Assembly (NCBI RefSeq): GCF_001672915.1
Contig: NZ_LZKR01000080.1
Span: 1-42,310 of the forward strand
From: Mycobacterium sp. 1245805.9
Lineage (GTDB): Bacteria > Actinomycetota > Actinomycetes > Mycobacteriales > Mycobacteriaceae
Length of the DNA: 42,310 nucleotides
Direction of reading: 5' to 3'
Below, one piece after another: positions 1 to 7,523 of this stretch. The position numbers were made by a program, and so were the translations under genes. The notes under the pieces were generated by a model. That model ran no database searches and had not been told where the DNA came from. It was given only the letters and a program-made list of their open reading frames with translations. The stretch's first letter is position 1. Each line of letters begins with the position of its first letter.

Positions 1-41
1 GCCTCGGCGAGTGAGTCGGGCGGCTCGGATCGAAACGCCAT
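1..41 (-). CDS. Possible 5' end of a gene running off the window edge
   Basis: Reading the minus strand from an ATG at 41-39, the frame stays open to the window edge and encodes only about 13 residues (MAFRSEPPDSLAE and onward). It is too short to assign to any family. The palindrome at 160-189 would lie about 120 nt upstream of this start, which would suit an operator. There is no other support, so this may be chance. Confidence 0.2.
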   Translation of the reverse strand, partial: MAFRSEPPDSLAE

Positions 42-159
42 CGCACGCTAACCCCCACCCAACAACAACTAGCGGGCTTCCAGCGTCGCAGCCGAGCTGA
101 ACCAGCCTGGCGCATAAGGAATTTCGTTTCGGATGCTGCGCTCCGTGCGGATTGTCCCA

Positions 160-189
160 GAGTTCGATAGCGCATACGCTATCGAACTC
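160..189. promoter_or_regulatory. Perfect 13-bp inverted repeat with 4-nt loop
   Basis: GAGTTCGATAGCG (160-172), then CATA, then its exact complement CGCTATCGAACTC (177-189). It lies 31 nt beyond the stop of the RibD-like gene. There is no T-run on either side, so it is not a classic intrinsic terminator. The length and symmetry suit an operator for a TetR-type repressor, or a U-less terminator of the kind proposed for mycobacteria. The rest of 42-220 shows nothing else I can support. Confidence 0.45.
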
Positions 190-220
190 GTAACTCACAT
201 TGCGCCTGTCGGTCGTGTCG

Positions 221-757
221 TCAGGCACTTGCGGTGAGCGGTTGGTATGCCAGCCTGACGACGCCGGACGGGTAGGTCACCGTCGAGAGCAGCTGCATCC
301 GAACCGGCGGGCTGCCCTCCTGGAATGCCCGCGTTCCCTCGCCCCATACCCAGGGGAACACCCAGAACCGCACCTCGTCGACCAAACCCAAACGCGCAAG
401 GTCATAAGCCAATTCGCCGCAGCCGTAGACGATTAGGTCGCCGGAGTGGCGGGCCTTCGCGGCGCGCACATCAGCCGCCAGCTCGGTGCCGAGGAGCTGC
501 GAGTTCCACTTCAGCGGCCCGCTCAACGTCCGTGAGGCGACGTACTTCGGCATCGGATTGATCAGCTCGGCATAGCCACCGCTCGAGTCCGGCCAAAATT
601 CGGAGAGGCCCTCGTATGTCTTGCGGCCGAGAACGAGCGCATCGGCGGCACGCAATTGGGCGATGCCGTCCGAGTCCCCATCGGGCTCGAACCAGCCCTC
701 CAACGGATCGATGACCAGATCAACCGTCGTACACGCCGAAACGATCAGCCGTCCCAT
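221..757 (-). CDS. RibD C-terminal / dihydrofolate reductase-like protein
   Basis: The product is 178 aa and matches the DHFR-like RibD C-terminal family: an N-terminal strand (LIVSACTTVDLVI), a glycine-arginine turn ADALVLGRKTYEGL near residues 40-53, a mid-protein PMPKYVASRTL segment, and the DLIVYGCGELAYDLARLGLVDEVRFWVFP segment in which the family binds NADPH. Members are stand-alone cytosolic reductases whose substrates are usually unknown; this one has no riboflavin or folate genes beside it. The ATG start is supported by a strong AGGAGG about 5 nt upstream. The neighbour on the same strand starts 65 nt further upstream. Family call is firm; physiological reaction is not known. Confidence 0.85.
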   Translation of the reverse strand: MGRLIVSACTTVDLVIDPLEGWFEPDGDSDGIAQLRAADALVLGRKTYEGLSEFWPDSSGGYAELINPMPKYVASRTLSGPLKWNSQLLGTELAADVRAAKARHSGDLIVYGCGELAYDLARLGLVDEVRFWVFPWVWGEGTRAFQEGSPPVRMQLLSTVTYPSGVVRLAYQPLTASA

Positions 758-822
758 GACTCCTCCTCAGTGCTCGGAGGTACAGACTCGGCCGGACCGC
801 AGAACTCATCGACTTCGGTGCG

Positions 823-1539
823 TCATCCGGCGACGGGCGCCGGCCTGATCTCCACGCCCGGCGGTTCGCGCAGCCACGCCGTGGAAACCGTCGACCAGTC
901 CCCGACGCCGACATAGGAGCCGAACCGGGTCGTCGAGATCTTGGGATACGCCAGCAGCAGTCCCGCCGCTGACAGGTGTACGGCATCCCAAGATTCCGCG
1001 ATCGCCGGCCAGTCCGGATACTTACGGCCGTCAGCCGTGGCGGTGTTCGCGTCGATCAGGTCGGCCCAATCACGGACCGAATCGATCTGTGCCACGCGAG
1101 CACGGGCGAGATCGAAATGCACTTCCCAGCACGGCATTTCGCGACGCAGGTTCTCGCCGCAGAGGGTCCACGTGTCCTCGTCCTCCGTGATCGGCGTCGA
1201 CGTCCAGAATGCGCCGGCTGGCAACGCGCTCAACGGTTTCCGATTGCCGATCCTCGGTGCACGCAACTCGTCGATCGTGCCCTGATGGATCTGCGGCGAG
1301 CCGAACGTGTTCAGTCCCGTGAGGGCTCGCAGGCCCGCGGCGTCGTAGCTGCGCAGCTCCGCATCGTCCACGTCGAGGTACGCGACCTCGAGATAGCGAT
1401 CGGAGTAGAGATAACCGCTGACGGCCCAGGTCGCGGCCCGGATCAGCGTCTTGGGTACGGCGAGGCCGCCAAATCTCCGCATGTCCTGGATGAACAGCCG
1501 CCCCGGGAAAGTATCCAGCAGCGACTCGCGAGCGCTCAC
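823..1539 (-). CDS. Conserved-looking protein of unknown function (238 aa)
   Basis: I do not recognise this family with certainty. The protein is soluble, with no signal peptide or membrane segment, and rich in tryptophan. It contains AGAFWTSTPITEDEDTW near residues 107-123, an RVAQIDSVRDWADL segment near 147-160, and YPDWPAIAESWDAVHLSAAG near 173-192, ending with DWSTVSTAWLR. This series of W, D and H blocks looks like a conserved enzyme-like fold. The GTG start lies 4 nt beyond the lpqF stop, so it is probably co-transcribed with mhuD-lpqF. An ATG at about residue 20 is a possible later start. No function is proposed. Confidence 0.7.
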   Translation of the reverse strand: MSARESLLDTFPGRLFIQDMRRFGGLAVPKTLIRAATWAVSGYLYSDRYLEVAYLDVDDAELRSYDAAGLRALTGLNTFGSPQIHQGTIDELRAPRIGNRKPLSALPAGAFWTSTPITEDEDTWTLCGENLRREMPCWEVHFDLARARVAQIDSVRDWADLIDANTATADGRKYPDWPAIAESWDAVHLSAAGLLLAYPKISTTRFGSYVGVGDWSTVSTAWLREPPGVEIRPAPVAG

Positions 1540-1543
1540 CCGG

Positions 1544-2908
1544 CTACTTGGGCCCGATCAGCGCGAAGGCCTGCCTGGCGACCTGCAGCATCCAGCCGGT
1601 GACCCGGGGGCCGTGATCGCGGGGCCAGTTGAGCTGAAAGCTCACCACCCACGGCTGCTGGTTCTTGTCGACGGCGTACCAGCTGAACGTCAGATCACCG
1701 GGCAGCCCACCGGCTTTCGCGCCGATATACGGCCAGATGTTGCGGTCCAGCTGGATGCCGGCCACCGCCGAAAGGATCTGCCTGACCGGCGCGGCCGGGC
1801 CGACCGCGTCGGCTTGCAGCGCCACGTGCACTCGGCAGATATCCTCGGCGCTGCCGTACCACTCCGCGCCGTAGGCCGAGGCGGGGGTGTGGGCATGGGC
1901 CGGATCCGGTTGGTAGGGAGTCGAATCCGCCTGCGCCAACAGCTGGGCGCGCACCTGCTTGGAGCCCTGCTTCCACTGGTCGCGCAGATCCGGTTTGCCC
2001 CAGCCGACGGAGAACAGCTCATACATCGTGGGGAACGGCGTCATGCTGGCCGGGTCGTGATGCCTCGCGGTGGCGAGCGCCTCCTCGATGGCGTGCGTTC
2101 CCAACCTTCCGATCAGTAGGTCGGTGGCCATGTTGTCGCTGGTGGCGATCATCTTCTCGGCGGCCGTGCGAACCGAAACATGCGCCCCCACCGGCAATTC
2201 CAGCCCCGACGAGCCGACCGCCCGGCTCTTCTCGGTGACCGTGAGCTGATCGTCCCAGGACACCGTGCCGCTTTGGACGGCGCCGGCGACCGCGTGCAGC
2301 ACGTACAACTTGAAAATCGATGCCAGCGGCAGTGATTCGCCGGTGTTGGTGCCGGCCACCGGGTCGCAGTGGCCGTTATCCACCTTGGCGGCCTGGTAGG
2401 AATAGCGGGCGCCCGTCTTGCTCAGCACGGCGTCGACGTCGCGCCAGGAGTTGATCTTCGGCGGCTGCGTGTCGACGTCGAACCGGTCGACCCGGCCCTC
2501 GTCGTCGGTGTGTATCCGAATGTCTTGGCGCGCGCCATACGACGTGACCAGGTGCAAGGTGGCGACGCTGGCGCCGAGGTCGACGGCGTCGAGGGTGAAG
2601 GGGCGATCCCACCAGAGCCCCTCCATGGTGGTCTCGACCGACTCGACCTTCTCGGGCGCGGCCAGGGTGCCGACCCCGACCGGGCCGATCGGCCAGTCCG
2701 AGTTCAGCATGTCCAACGTCTGCTGCGCGCGGATGCCGGGAGGCGTCCGGGTGTCGATCTGCCGGCCCGGGTTCGCCGCATTCGCCTGCGGGGAGGGAGA
2801 GGGGGCGCAACCCGGCGCCAGGGTCACCACCAGCGCCGCCGCGGCGCCGAACGCCGCCGCGCGGCGCCGAGCCGATCGGTCGCTAATTACCCTGCTTGCT
2901 GCCGGCAA
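1544..2908 (-). CDS. lpqF: LpqF-type lipoprotein with serine beta-lactamase fold
   Basis: The 454-aa product begins with an arginine-rich segment, a hydrophobic stretch and the lipobox LAPGC (Cys34), so it should be lipid-anchored outside the membrane. The C-terminal half carries the class A beta-lactamase/DD-peptidase signature: SxxK as S197-I-F-K200, SDN at 257-259, and KAG at 398-400 in place of the usual KTG. The N-terminal ~150 residues form an extra domain. It corresponds to Rv3593 (lpqF). The start is TTG; it overlaps the end of mhuD by 26 nt and I see no ATG or GTG between it and the signal peptide. The family suggests cell-wall peptidase or weak beta-lactamase activity, but the substrate is unknown. 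Confidence 0.85.
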   Translation of the reverse strand: MPAASRVISDRSARRRAAAFGAAAALVVTLAPGCAPSPSPQANAANPGRQIDTRTPPGIRAQQTLDMLNSDWPIGPVGVGTLAAPEKVESVETTMEGLWWDRPFTLDAVDLGASVATLHLVTSYGARQDIRIHTDDEGRVDRFDVDTQPPKINSWRDVDAVLSKTGARYSYQAAKVDNGHCDPVAGTNTGESLPLASIFKLYVLHAVAGAVQSGTVSWDDQLTVTEKSRAVGSSGLELPVGAHVSVRTAAEKMIATSDNMATDLLIGRLGTHAIEEALATARHHDPASMTPFPTMYELFSVGWGKPDLRDQWKQGSKQVRAQLLAQADSTPYQPDPAHAHTPASAYGAEWYGSAEDICRVHVALQADAVGPAAPVRQILSAVAGIQLDRNIWPYIGAKAGGLPGDLTFSWYAVDKNQQPWVVSFQLNWPRDHGPRVTGWMLQVARQAFALIGPK

Positions 2909-3203
2909 CGTCCATCACGACCTCGAATTCCAGCAACGATGCCCCGGTCGCCACCGGGTTGGCCCGCTCGCCGGCATGCGCCTCGATGGCGGGACCCTTC
3001 GCCCAGGCCTGGAAGGCGTCTTCGGACTCCCAATGCGTCACCACGAAGTAGCGGTTCTCGCCCTTGATCGGGCGCAGCAACTGGAAGCCGAGGAAACCGG
3101 GCTGGTTGTCCACCGCGTGCGCGCGGTGGGCGAACCGCTTCTCCAGCTCGGGGCCGGCGTCTGCGGGCACCTCGATTGCATTGATCTTCACCACTTGCGG
3201 CAT
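2883..3203 (-). CDS. mhuD: Haem-degrading monooxygenase MhuD
   Basis: This 106-aa protein is a close match to mycobacterial MhuD (Rv3592), a small ABM-fold enzyme of the IsdG family that opens haem without releasing CO, producing mycobilins and freeing iron. The residues reported as important are present with a one-residue offset: Asn8, Arg27, Trp67 and the haem-ligating His76 in GPAIEAHAG. It acts in the cytosol as a dimer. The gene leads a minus-strand group with lpqF and the 238-aa protein. A TANNNT hexamer lies 6 nt before the ATG, so the mRNA may be leaderless. Confidence 0.95.
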   Translation of the reverse strand: MPQVVKINAIEVPADAGPELEKRFAHRAHAVDNQPGFLGFQLLRPIKGENRYFVVTHWESEDAFQAWAKGPAIEAHAGERANPVATGASLLEFEVVMDVAGSKQGN

Positions 3204-3209
3204 TTCGCT

Positions 3210-3215
3210 AGGCTA
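3210..3215 (-). promoter_or_regulatory. Putative -10 hexamer of mhuD
   Basis: On the minus strand the sequence reads TAGCCT, matching the mycobacterial TANNNT -10 element, 6 nt upstream of the mhuD ATG. This would place transcription start at or next to the start codon. No convincing -35 is visible. Confidence 0.4.
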
Positions 3216-3266
3216 CCGTGCCGCCCGCCTCAACCGACTCCCGGGCGGGCCACGCAAGATGGTGAT

Positions 3267-4034
3267 ATGCCCAGCGACCTGTTGACCTGCCGCGGCGGCC
3301 GGGGCGAGCCGTTGGTGCTGGTGCACGGCCTGATGGGCCGCGGCACCACCTGGTCGCGCCAGCTGCCATGGCTCACGCGATTGGGCACCGTCTACACCTA
3401 CGACGCCCCCTGGCACCGCGGCCGCGACGTCGACGACCCCCACCCGATCAGCACCGAACGCTTCGTCGCCGATCTGGCCGACGCGGTCGGTGCCCTGGGA
3501 ACGCCGGCCAGGATGGTCGGGCATTCGATGGGGGCCCTGCACTCGTGGTGCCTCGCCGCGGAGCGCCCGGACCTGGTTTCGGCGCTGGTTATCGAGGACA
3601 TGGCGCCGGACTTCCGGGGCCGCACCACCGGGCCGTGGGAGCCCTGGCTGCATGCCCTGCCGGTCGAATTCGACTCTGCCGAGCAAGTATTCGAGGAGTT
3701 CGGGCCCGTCGCCGGGCAGTATTTCCTGGACGCGTTCGACCGCACCGAACGCGGCTGGCGGCTGCACGGGCACACCCCGCGCTGGATCGAGATCGCGGCC
3801 GAATGGGGCACCCGGGACTACTGGGCGCAGTGGGCCGCCGTGCGAGCGCCGGCGCTGCTGATCGAGGCCGGCAACTCCGTGACGCCGCCGGGACAGATGC
3901 GCGCGATGGCCGAAACATCTTCGCCCACAACGTATCTGCACGTTCCACAGGCCGGTCACCTGGTCCACGACGAGGCGCCGCAGGCGTACCGCGAGGCCGT
4001 GGAGTCGTTTCTGGCGGTCAGCGCCGGCCGGTGA
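3267..4034 (+). CDS. Alpha/beta hydrolase (Rv3591c-like)
   Basis: The 255-aa protein has a complete alpha/beta hydrolase core: the oxyanion-hole loop VHGLMG near residue 19, nucleophile elbow GHSMG with Ser87, and a C-terminal His231 in QAGHLVHDE. At the usual acid position the motif reads IEAGNSVTP, with Asn203 where Asp is normal, so the acid may come from Asp111 in VIEDMAPD or the enzyme may be unusual. The ATG at 3267 gives a length close to the H37Rv protein (about 257 aa); the frame is open far upstream, but that stretch is antisense to lpqF and mhuD. It ends in a 17-nt convergent overlap with the GMC gene. Substrate unknown. Confidence 0.85.
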   Translation: MPSDLLTCRGGRGEPLVLVHGLMGRGTTWSRQLPWLTRLGTVYTYDAPWHRGRDVDDPHPISTERFVADLADAVGALGTPARMVGHSMGALHSWCLAAERPDLVSALVIEDMAPDFRGRTTGPWEPWLHALPVEFDSAEQVFEEFGPVAGQYFLDAFDRTERGWRLHGHTPRWIEIAAEWGTRDYWAQWAAVRAPALLIEAGNSVTPPGQMRAMAETSSPTTYLHVPQAGHLVHDEAPQAYREAVESFLAVSAGR

Positions 4035-5715
4035 TCCCGCGCGCGGTGCGCAGCGCCACCGCCATGAGCGTGTTGGTCGGATTCTGGCAGCCCGACGTGA
4101 CGAACACGCTGCCGTCGGCGACAAAAACGTTGTCCATCTGGTGCATTCGCCCGTTCGGGTCGACGACGCTGGTCGCCGGGGACACGCCCATCTGCATCCC
4201 GCCCATCACGTGCTTGGTGTTCGGCGGGGTGCCGCCGCCCAGCTTTCGCTCCAGCCCGTCCGGGACGGCGGCGAACAGCTGCGCGCCGGCCGCCGCCATC
4301 ATCGCGGTAATGGGCACCAGGTAGAACGTCTGCGCCACCGCCTCGTGCCTGCCCGGCGCCCAGGTCACCCGGGCCACCGGCTGGCCGTTGAGGTCCGTGA
4401 CCGTCGGGTCGAGGGTGACGTTGTTGGTCAGGTACGGCAGGTCGGTCCCTATGAAATTCACGCCGGCGAGCCGGTCGCGCAGCAGCGACGCGCGCATCAG
4501 GTCCTTGAACGGGCTGCCGAACAGCTGCACCCCGGGCAGGAATCCGAGGATCTCCTGGTAGAACTTGCCCTCCGTGATCGGGTCCTGGCTGCCGCCCAGC
4601 TCGCACAGGCCGCCGCGGATGTAGGGCAGACCGGCCAGCTTCGCCGCGAACCGGGCCCCGGGGAAGTTGGGGTCGCAGAAATCCTCCATGCACTGCGTGA
4701 TCGAGCGGCCGCGGTAGGCGTGCACTCGCTGATCGAGGTAGATGCCGAACCCGTCGACGAAATTGTGAAACATCAGCCGGGCGCCGATCCGTCCGCTGAC
4801 GTCGGGCAGGCCGGACAGCAACGCCAGGCGTGCGGTCTCGATCGCCGACGCGGCCAGCACCACCAGGTCCGCACTCTCTCCGCCGGGGTTGCCCCGCGGG
4901 TCGAGGTAGGAGACGCCGGTGGCCCGCCGGCCGCTGAAATTGACTTTGGTGACGGTGGTTTCGGGATGTAACTGCGCCCGGCCGGTCCGCAGCGCCAGGC
5001 GCAGGGGCGCGAGCGCGCCCACCCGGGCCGAGATCGGGCAGCCGTAGTTGCTGCAGAACCCGCAGTTGTTGCACGCCGGGCGGCCGTCGTATTCGACCGA
5101 ATTGATCGCGGTCGGGAACGGATACGGATGCAGCCCGATGCGCTTGGCCCCCTTGGCGATCAGCGTCGACGAGCGCTGCTGCGGCCCGGGCGGCATCGGG
5201 TATTGCCGCGAGCGCGGCGCGTGCTTCAACGAGAGGGCGGGAATCGTCCCGACGTCACCCTGCGTCCCGATCAGCACCTCGATCAGGTCGTAGTACGGGG
5301 CGATCTCGCTGTATTCAAACGGCCAGTCCTGCACGTCCGCGCCGGGTTGCGGGCCGAGCATCGACAACCCCTTGAAGTCGATGTCCCAGAACCGCGGCAC
5401 CTTCGCGTCCCAGTGCACGGTTCCGCCGCCGACGGTCACCGGGAGTTCGTTGACCGGGCCGACGTAGCCCGCGGCCTGGGAGGCGTTGTGCCGGTAGGTG
5501 CGCGGGTAGGCGAGCGGGTCCGGCTGCTCGAAGTAGCGGTACAGCGACTTGAGTTCGTCGTTGGCAAACGTCGTCCCCAGCGGACCGGTGCCCTCCAGGT
5601 TGGTGAAGTAGTTCGACCCCTTCTCGAATATCACGACGTCCCAACCATTCTCGGCGAGCTCCATCGCCACCGTGGACCCGCCGGCGCCGGAGCCGACGAT
5701 GACCGCCTTAGGCAC
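4018..5715 (-). CDS. GMC-family FAD dehydrogenase with cysteine cluster (large subunit)
   Basis: This 565-aa protein has an N-terminal FAD-binding GSGAGGS (8-14), the GMC signature region VTVGGGTVHWDAKVPRFW near 94-110, and the C-terminal ADGSVFVTSGCQNPTNTLM block typical of GMC oxidoreductases. At 215-226 it has C-x2-C-x2-C-x4-C followed by PISAR. The location and the following Pro-Ile resemble the [3Fe-4S] segment of FAD glucose dehydrogenase alpha subunits as I remember it. It has no signal peptide of its own. The upstream gene (8-nt overlap) encodes a Tat-signal small subunit, so the pair is probably exported together and oxidises a sugar, alcohol or similar substrate outside the membrane. 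GTG start. The electron acceptor is unknown; no cytochrome c gene is nearby. Confidence 0.85.
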   Translation of the reverse strand: MPKAVIVGSGAGGSTVAMELAENGWDVVIFEKGSNYFTNLEGTGPLGTTFANDELKSLYRYFEQPDPLAYPRTYRHNASQAAGYVGPVNELPVTVGGGTVHWDAKVPRFWDIDFKGLSMLGPQPGADVQDWPFEYSEIAPYYDLIEVLIGTQGDVGTIPALSLKHAPRSRQYPMPPGPQQRSSTLIAKGAKRIGLHPYPFPTAINSVEYDGRPACNNCGFCSNYGCPISARVGALAPLRLALRTGRAQLHPETTVTKVNFSGRRATGVSYLDPRGNPGGESADLVVLAASAIETARLALLSGLPDVSGRIGARLMFHNFVDGFGIYLDQRVHAYRGRSITQCMEDFCDPNFPGARFAAKLAGLPYIRGGLCELGGSQDPITEGKFYQEILGFLPGVQLFGSPFKDLMRASLLRDRLAGVNFIGTDLPYLTNNVTLDPTVTDLNGQPVARVTWAPGRHEAVAQTFYLVPITAMMAAAGAQLFAAVPDGLERKLGGGTPPNTKHVMGGMQMGVSPATSVVDPNGRMHQMDNVFVADGSVFVTSGCQNPTNTLMAVALRTARGITGRR

Positions 5716-6496
5716 TCACGCCGCCCCTTCCGCCCAATTTGGCGATCACCTGTTCCCAACCCCCGCGGCGCAGGCGGTTGATGATGTCGCTGAGCACGAT
5801 CACGTCCCACTGAACCGCCTCCACCTCGGCGGGGGTGTATCCGCGCGGTTGGGAGTCCCCGGGGTACTTGATGTCCTTCCAGCCGACCAGGTTCGCGTTG
5901 CCGCCGTACTCGGGGACGCTGTACATCGCCTCGATGGCGTGACCGAACAGCACTCCGGCGAACGTCGCCGCGGGACCGTGGGCCAGGATGAGATCCTGCT
6001 TCACCCCCGGGATCGCGGTGAAGTCACCGCCGGCCTGCTGGTCGAGTAACGCTATGCCGCTGGTGTATTGGTCGCGCAGCTGCGTCAGGCGCTGCTGCCA
6101 CGCGTAGGCCTGGGCGCGGTTGAGCGGCACGAAGGTCGCCATGTAGTCCTGCGAACCGCCAGCGCGGTTGCTCCACGGGCCGCCGGCGTGCACGTCGGCG
6201 GGGGCGACGTCGAAGACCGACAGCATCCGGTCCAGGTAGTTGACGACGTCCGCCTCGTGCGCTCCCGGACCGAACTCGACCGGGCAGTCCTGGGGGCCCG
6301 GGATCAGGCGGCGGGTGGCGGCGTCGAGCACCGCGGCCTGGTGCGCCGTCAGGAATCGGTAGCCCGGGTCGGCCGAAGCGGCGGGCACAGCGCCCCGCAC
6401 GGCGGCGGCCAGCGGCAGCAGGCTCAGGCCGCCGAGTACCGTGCGCCGGGACACCGGCGGCAAGCGGGATCCCTGGCCGGCCTCCTCGCTGGGCAC
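5708..6496 (-). CDS. Gluconate 2-dehydrogenase subunit 3-like Tat-signal small subunit
   Basis: The 262-aa product carries a twin-arginine signal at residues 16-22 (SRRTVLG), a hydrophobic stretch and an alanine-rich cleavage region (PAASADP). The mature part begins YRFLTAHQAAVLDAATRRLIPG, the hallmark of the gluconate_2-dh3 family, and contains VKQDLILAHGPAATFAGVLFGH. In known FAD-linked dehydrogenases this small subunit chaperones the catalytic GMC subunit and carries it through the Tat pathway. Its stop overlaps the GMC start by 8 nt, which fits co-translation. The start is GTG; GTG at codon 15 is an alternative but would leave only one residue before the SRR motif. Confidence 0.85.
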   Translation of the reverse strand: MPSEEAGQGSRLPPVSRRTVLGGLSLLPLAAAVRGAVPAASADPGYRFLTAHQAAVLDAATRRLIPGPQDCPVEFGPGAHEADVVNYLDRMLSVFDVAPADVHAGGPWSNRAGGSQDYMATFVPLNRAQAYAWQQRLTQLRDQYTSGIALLDQQAGGDFTAIPGVKQDLILAHGPAATFAGVLFGHAIEAMYSVPEYGGNANLVGWKDIKYPGDSQPRGYTPAEVEAVQWDVIVLSDIINRLRRGGWEQVIAKLGGRGGVSA

Positions 6497-6625
6497 ATCG
6501 GCAGGGTATGACGCAGATATGAGTCTTCCGTGGAACGAGCGCCGGACGGCGTGTCGGGTTGCGCGGCAACGGGCAATTGCGATAACGGCGCGACGAAAGT
6601 CGTTGTGGCGGTGCGCCCGCCCCGG

Positions 6626-7513
6626 CTACTCCTCGCCGGCCAGAGCGAACCGGCCGTCGAGAGTCCGGGTCACCAGCCCGTCGGCGAGCAGCGAATCCAG
6701 GGCCCGGTCGCGCTGCTGCGTATCGGTCAACCAGGCCACGTCCAGCTCCGCCCGTGTGACGGGAGAGTCCTTGGCGCGCAACACGTCCAGCAGCCTCCCA
6801 CGCACCTGGCGATCGGTCCCCGCATAGGTCTGCACGCGCCGCGCCGGCCCTTCGGCGGCGGGATAGCCGGCGCGCCGCCACGCGCACTCGCGAAGCGGGC
6901 ACAACCCGCAGCGGGGGGCCCGCGCGGTACATACGATCGCGCCCAATTCCATCAGCGCCACCGAAAACGTCGGCGCCCGTTCGTCATCGGGCAACAGCGC
7001 CGAGACGTCCGCGTGGTCGCGCGTGGCGGACGGGGCGCCCGCGTCGGCCAGGCCGTGCACGGCGCGGGCGATCACCCGCCGCACGTTGGTGTCGACCACC
7101 GGCACCGGCTGGCGGTAGGCGAAGCACGCGACGGCGCGCGCGGTGTAGCTGCCGACGCCGGGCAGCGTCAGCAGCACCTCGATGTCGTCGGGGACCACGT
7201 CGCCGTGGTCGCGCGCGATGACGGTGGCGCACTCGTGCAAGTTCTTGGCGCGCCGCGGGTAGCCGAGCTTGCCCCACGCGCGCACCACGTCGGCCGCACT
7301 GGCCGCGGCGGTCGCCGACGCGGTGGGCCAGCGCCGCACCCAGTCTGGCCAGATTGGCAGCACTCGGGCGACGGGCGTCTGCTGCAGCATGAACTCGCTG
7401 ACCAGGATCTGCCACGCGCTGACATCCGGTTCCCGCCAGGGCAACTCACGGCGGGACCGGTCGTACCAATCGATGAGCTCACTCGGGCTGACGTTCATGT
7501 GCGTGTGCGGCAT
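6626..7513 (-). CDS. mutY: A/G-specific adenine DNA glycosylase MutY
   Basis: MutY removes adenine mispaired with 8-oxoguanine. With the ATG at 7513 the protein is 295 aa. It shows the catalytic Glu40 in SEFMLQQTP, the helix-hairpin-helix LPGVGSYTA (117-125), catalytic Asp141 in VVDTNVRR, and an iron-sulphur loop with Cys195, 202, 205 and 210. The spacing is C-x6-C-x2-C-x4-C, one residue shorter at the end than the x5 of E. coli MutY. The C-terminal NUDIX-like domain of longer MutYs appears shortened. The start lies only 10 nt from the divergent carbonic anhydrase ATG; in-frame ATGs at 7525 and 7498 are alternatives, and the 7525 start would overlap the neighbour's ATG. Confidence 0.92.
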   Translation of the reverse strand: MPHTHMNVSPSELIDWYDRSRRELPWREPDVSAWQILVSEFMLQQTPVARVLPIWPDWVRRWPTASATAAASAADVVRAWGKLGYPRRAKNLHECATVIARDHGDVVPDDIEVLLTLPGVGSYTARAVACFAYRQPVPVVDTNVRRVIARAVHGLADAGAPSATRDHADVSALLPDDERAPTFSVALMELGAIVCTARAPRCGLCPLRECAWRRAGYPAAEGPARRVQTYAGTDRQVRGRLLDVLRAKDSPVTRAELDVAWLTDTQQRDRALDSLLADGLVTRTLDGRFALAGEE

Positions 7514-7523
7514 GATATGGGCC

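Noticed and set aside
2418..3266. N-terminal extension of the alpha/beta hydrolase frame
   Set aside because: The extension is antisense to lpqF and mhuD; the hydrolase fold begins just after the ATG at 3267 and the resulting length fits the family.
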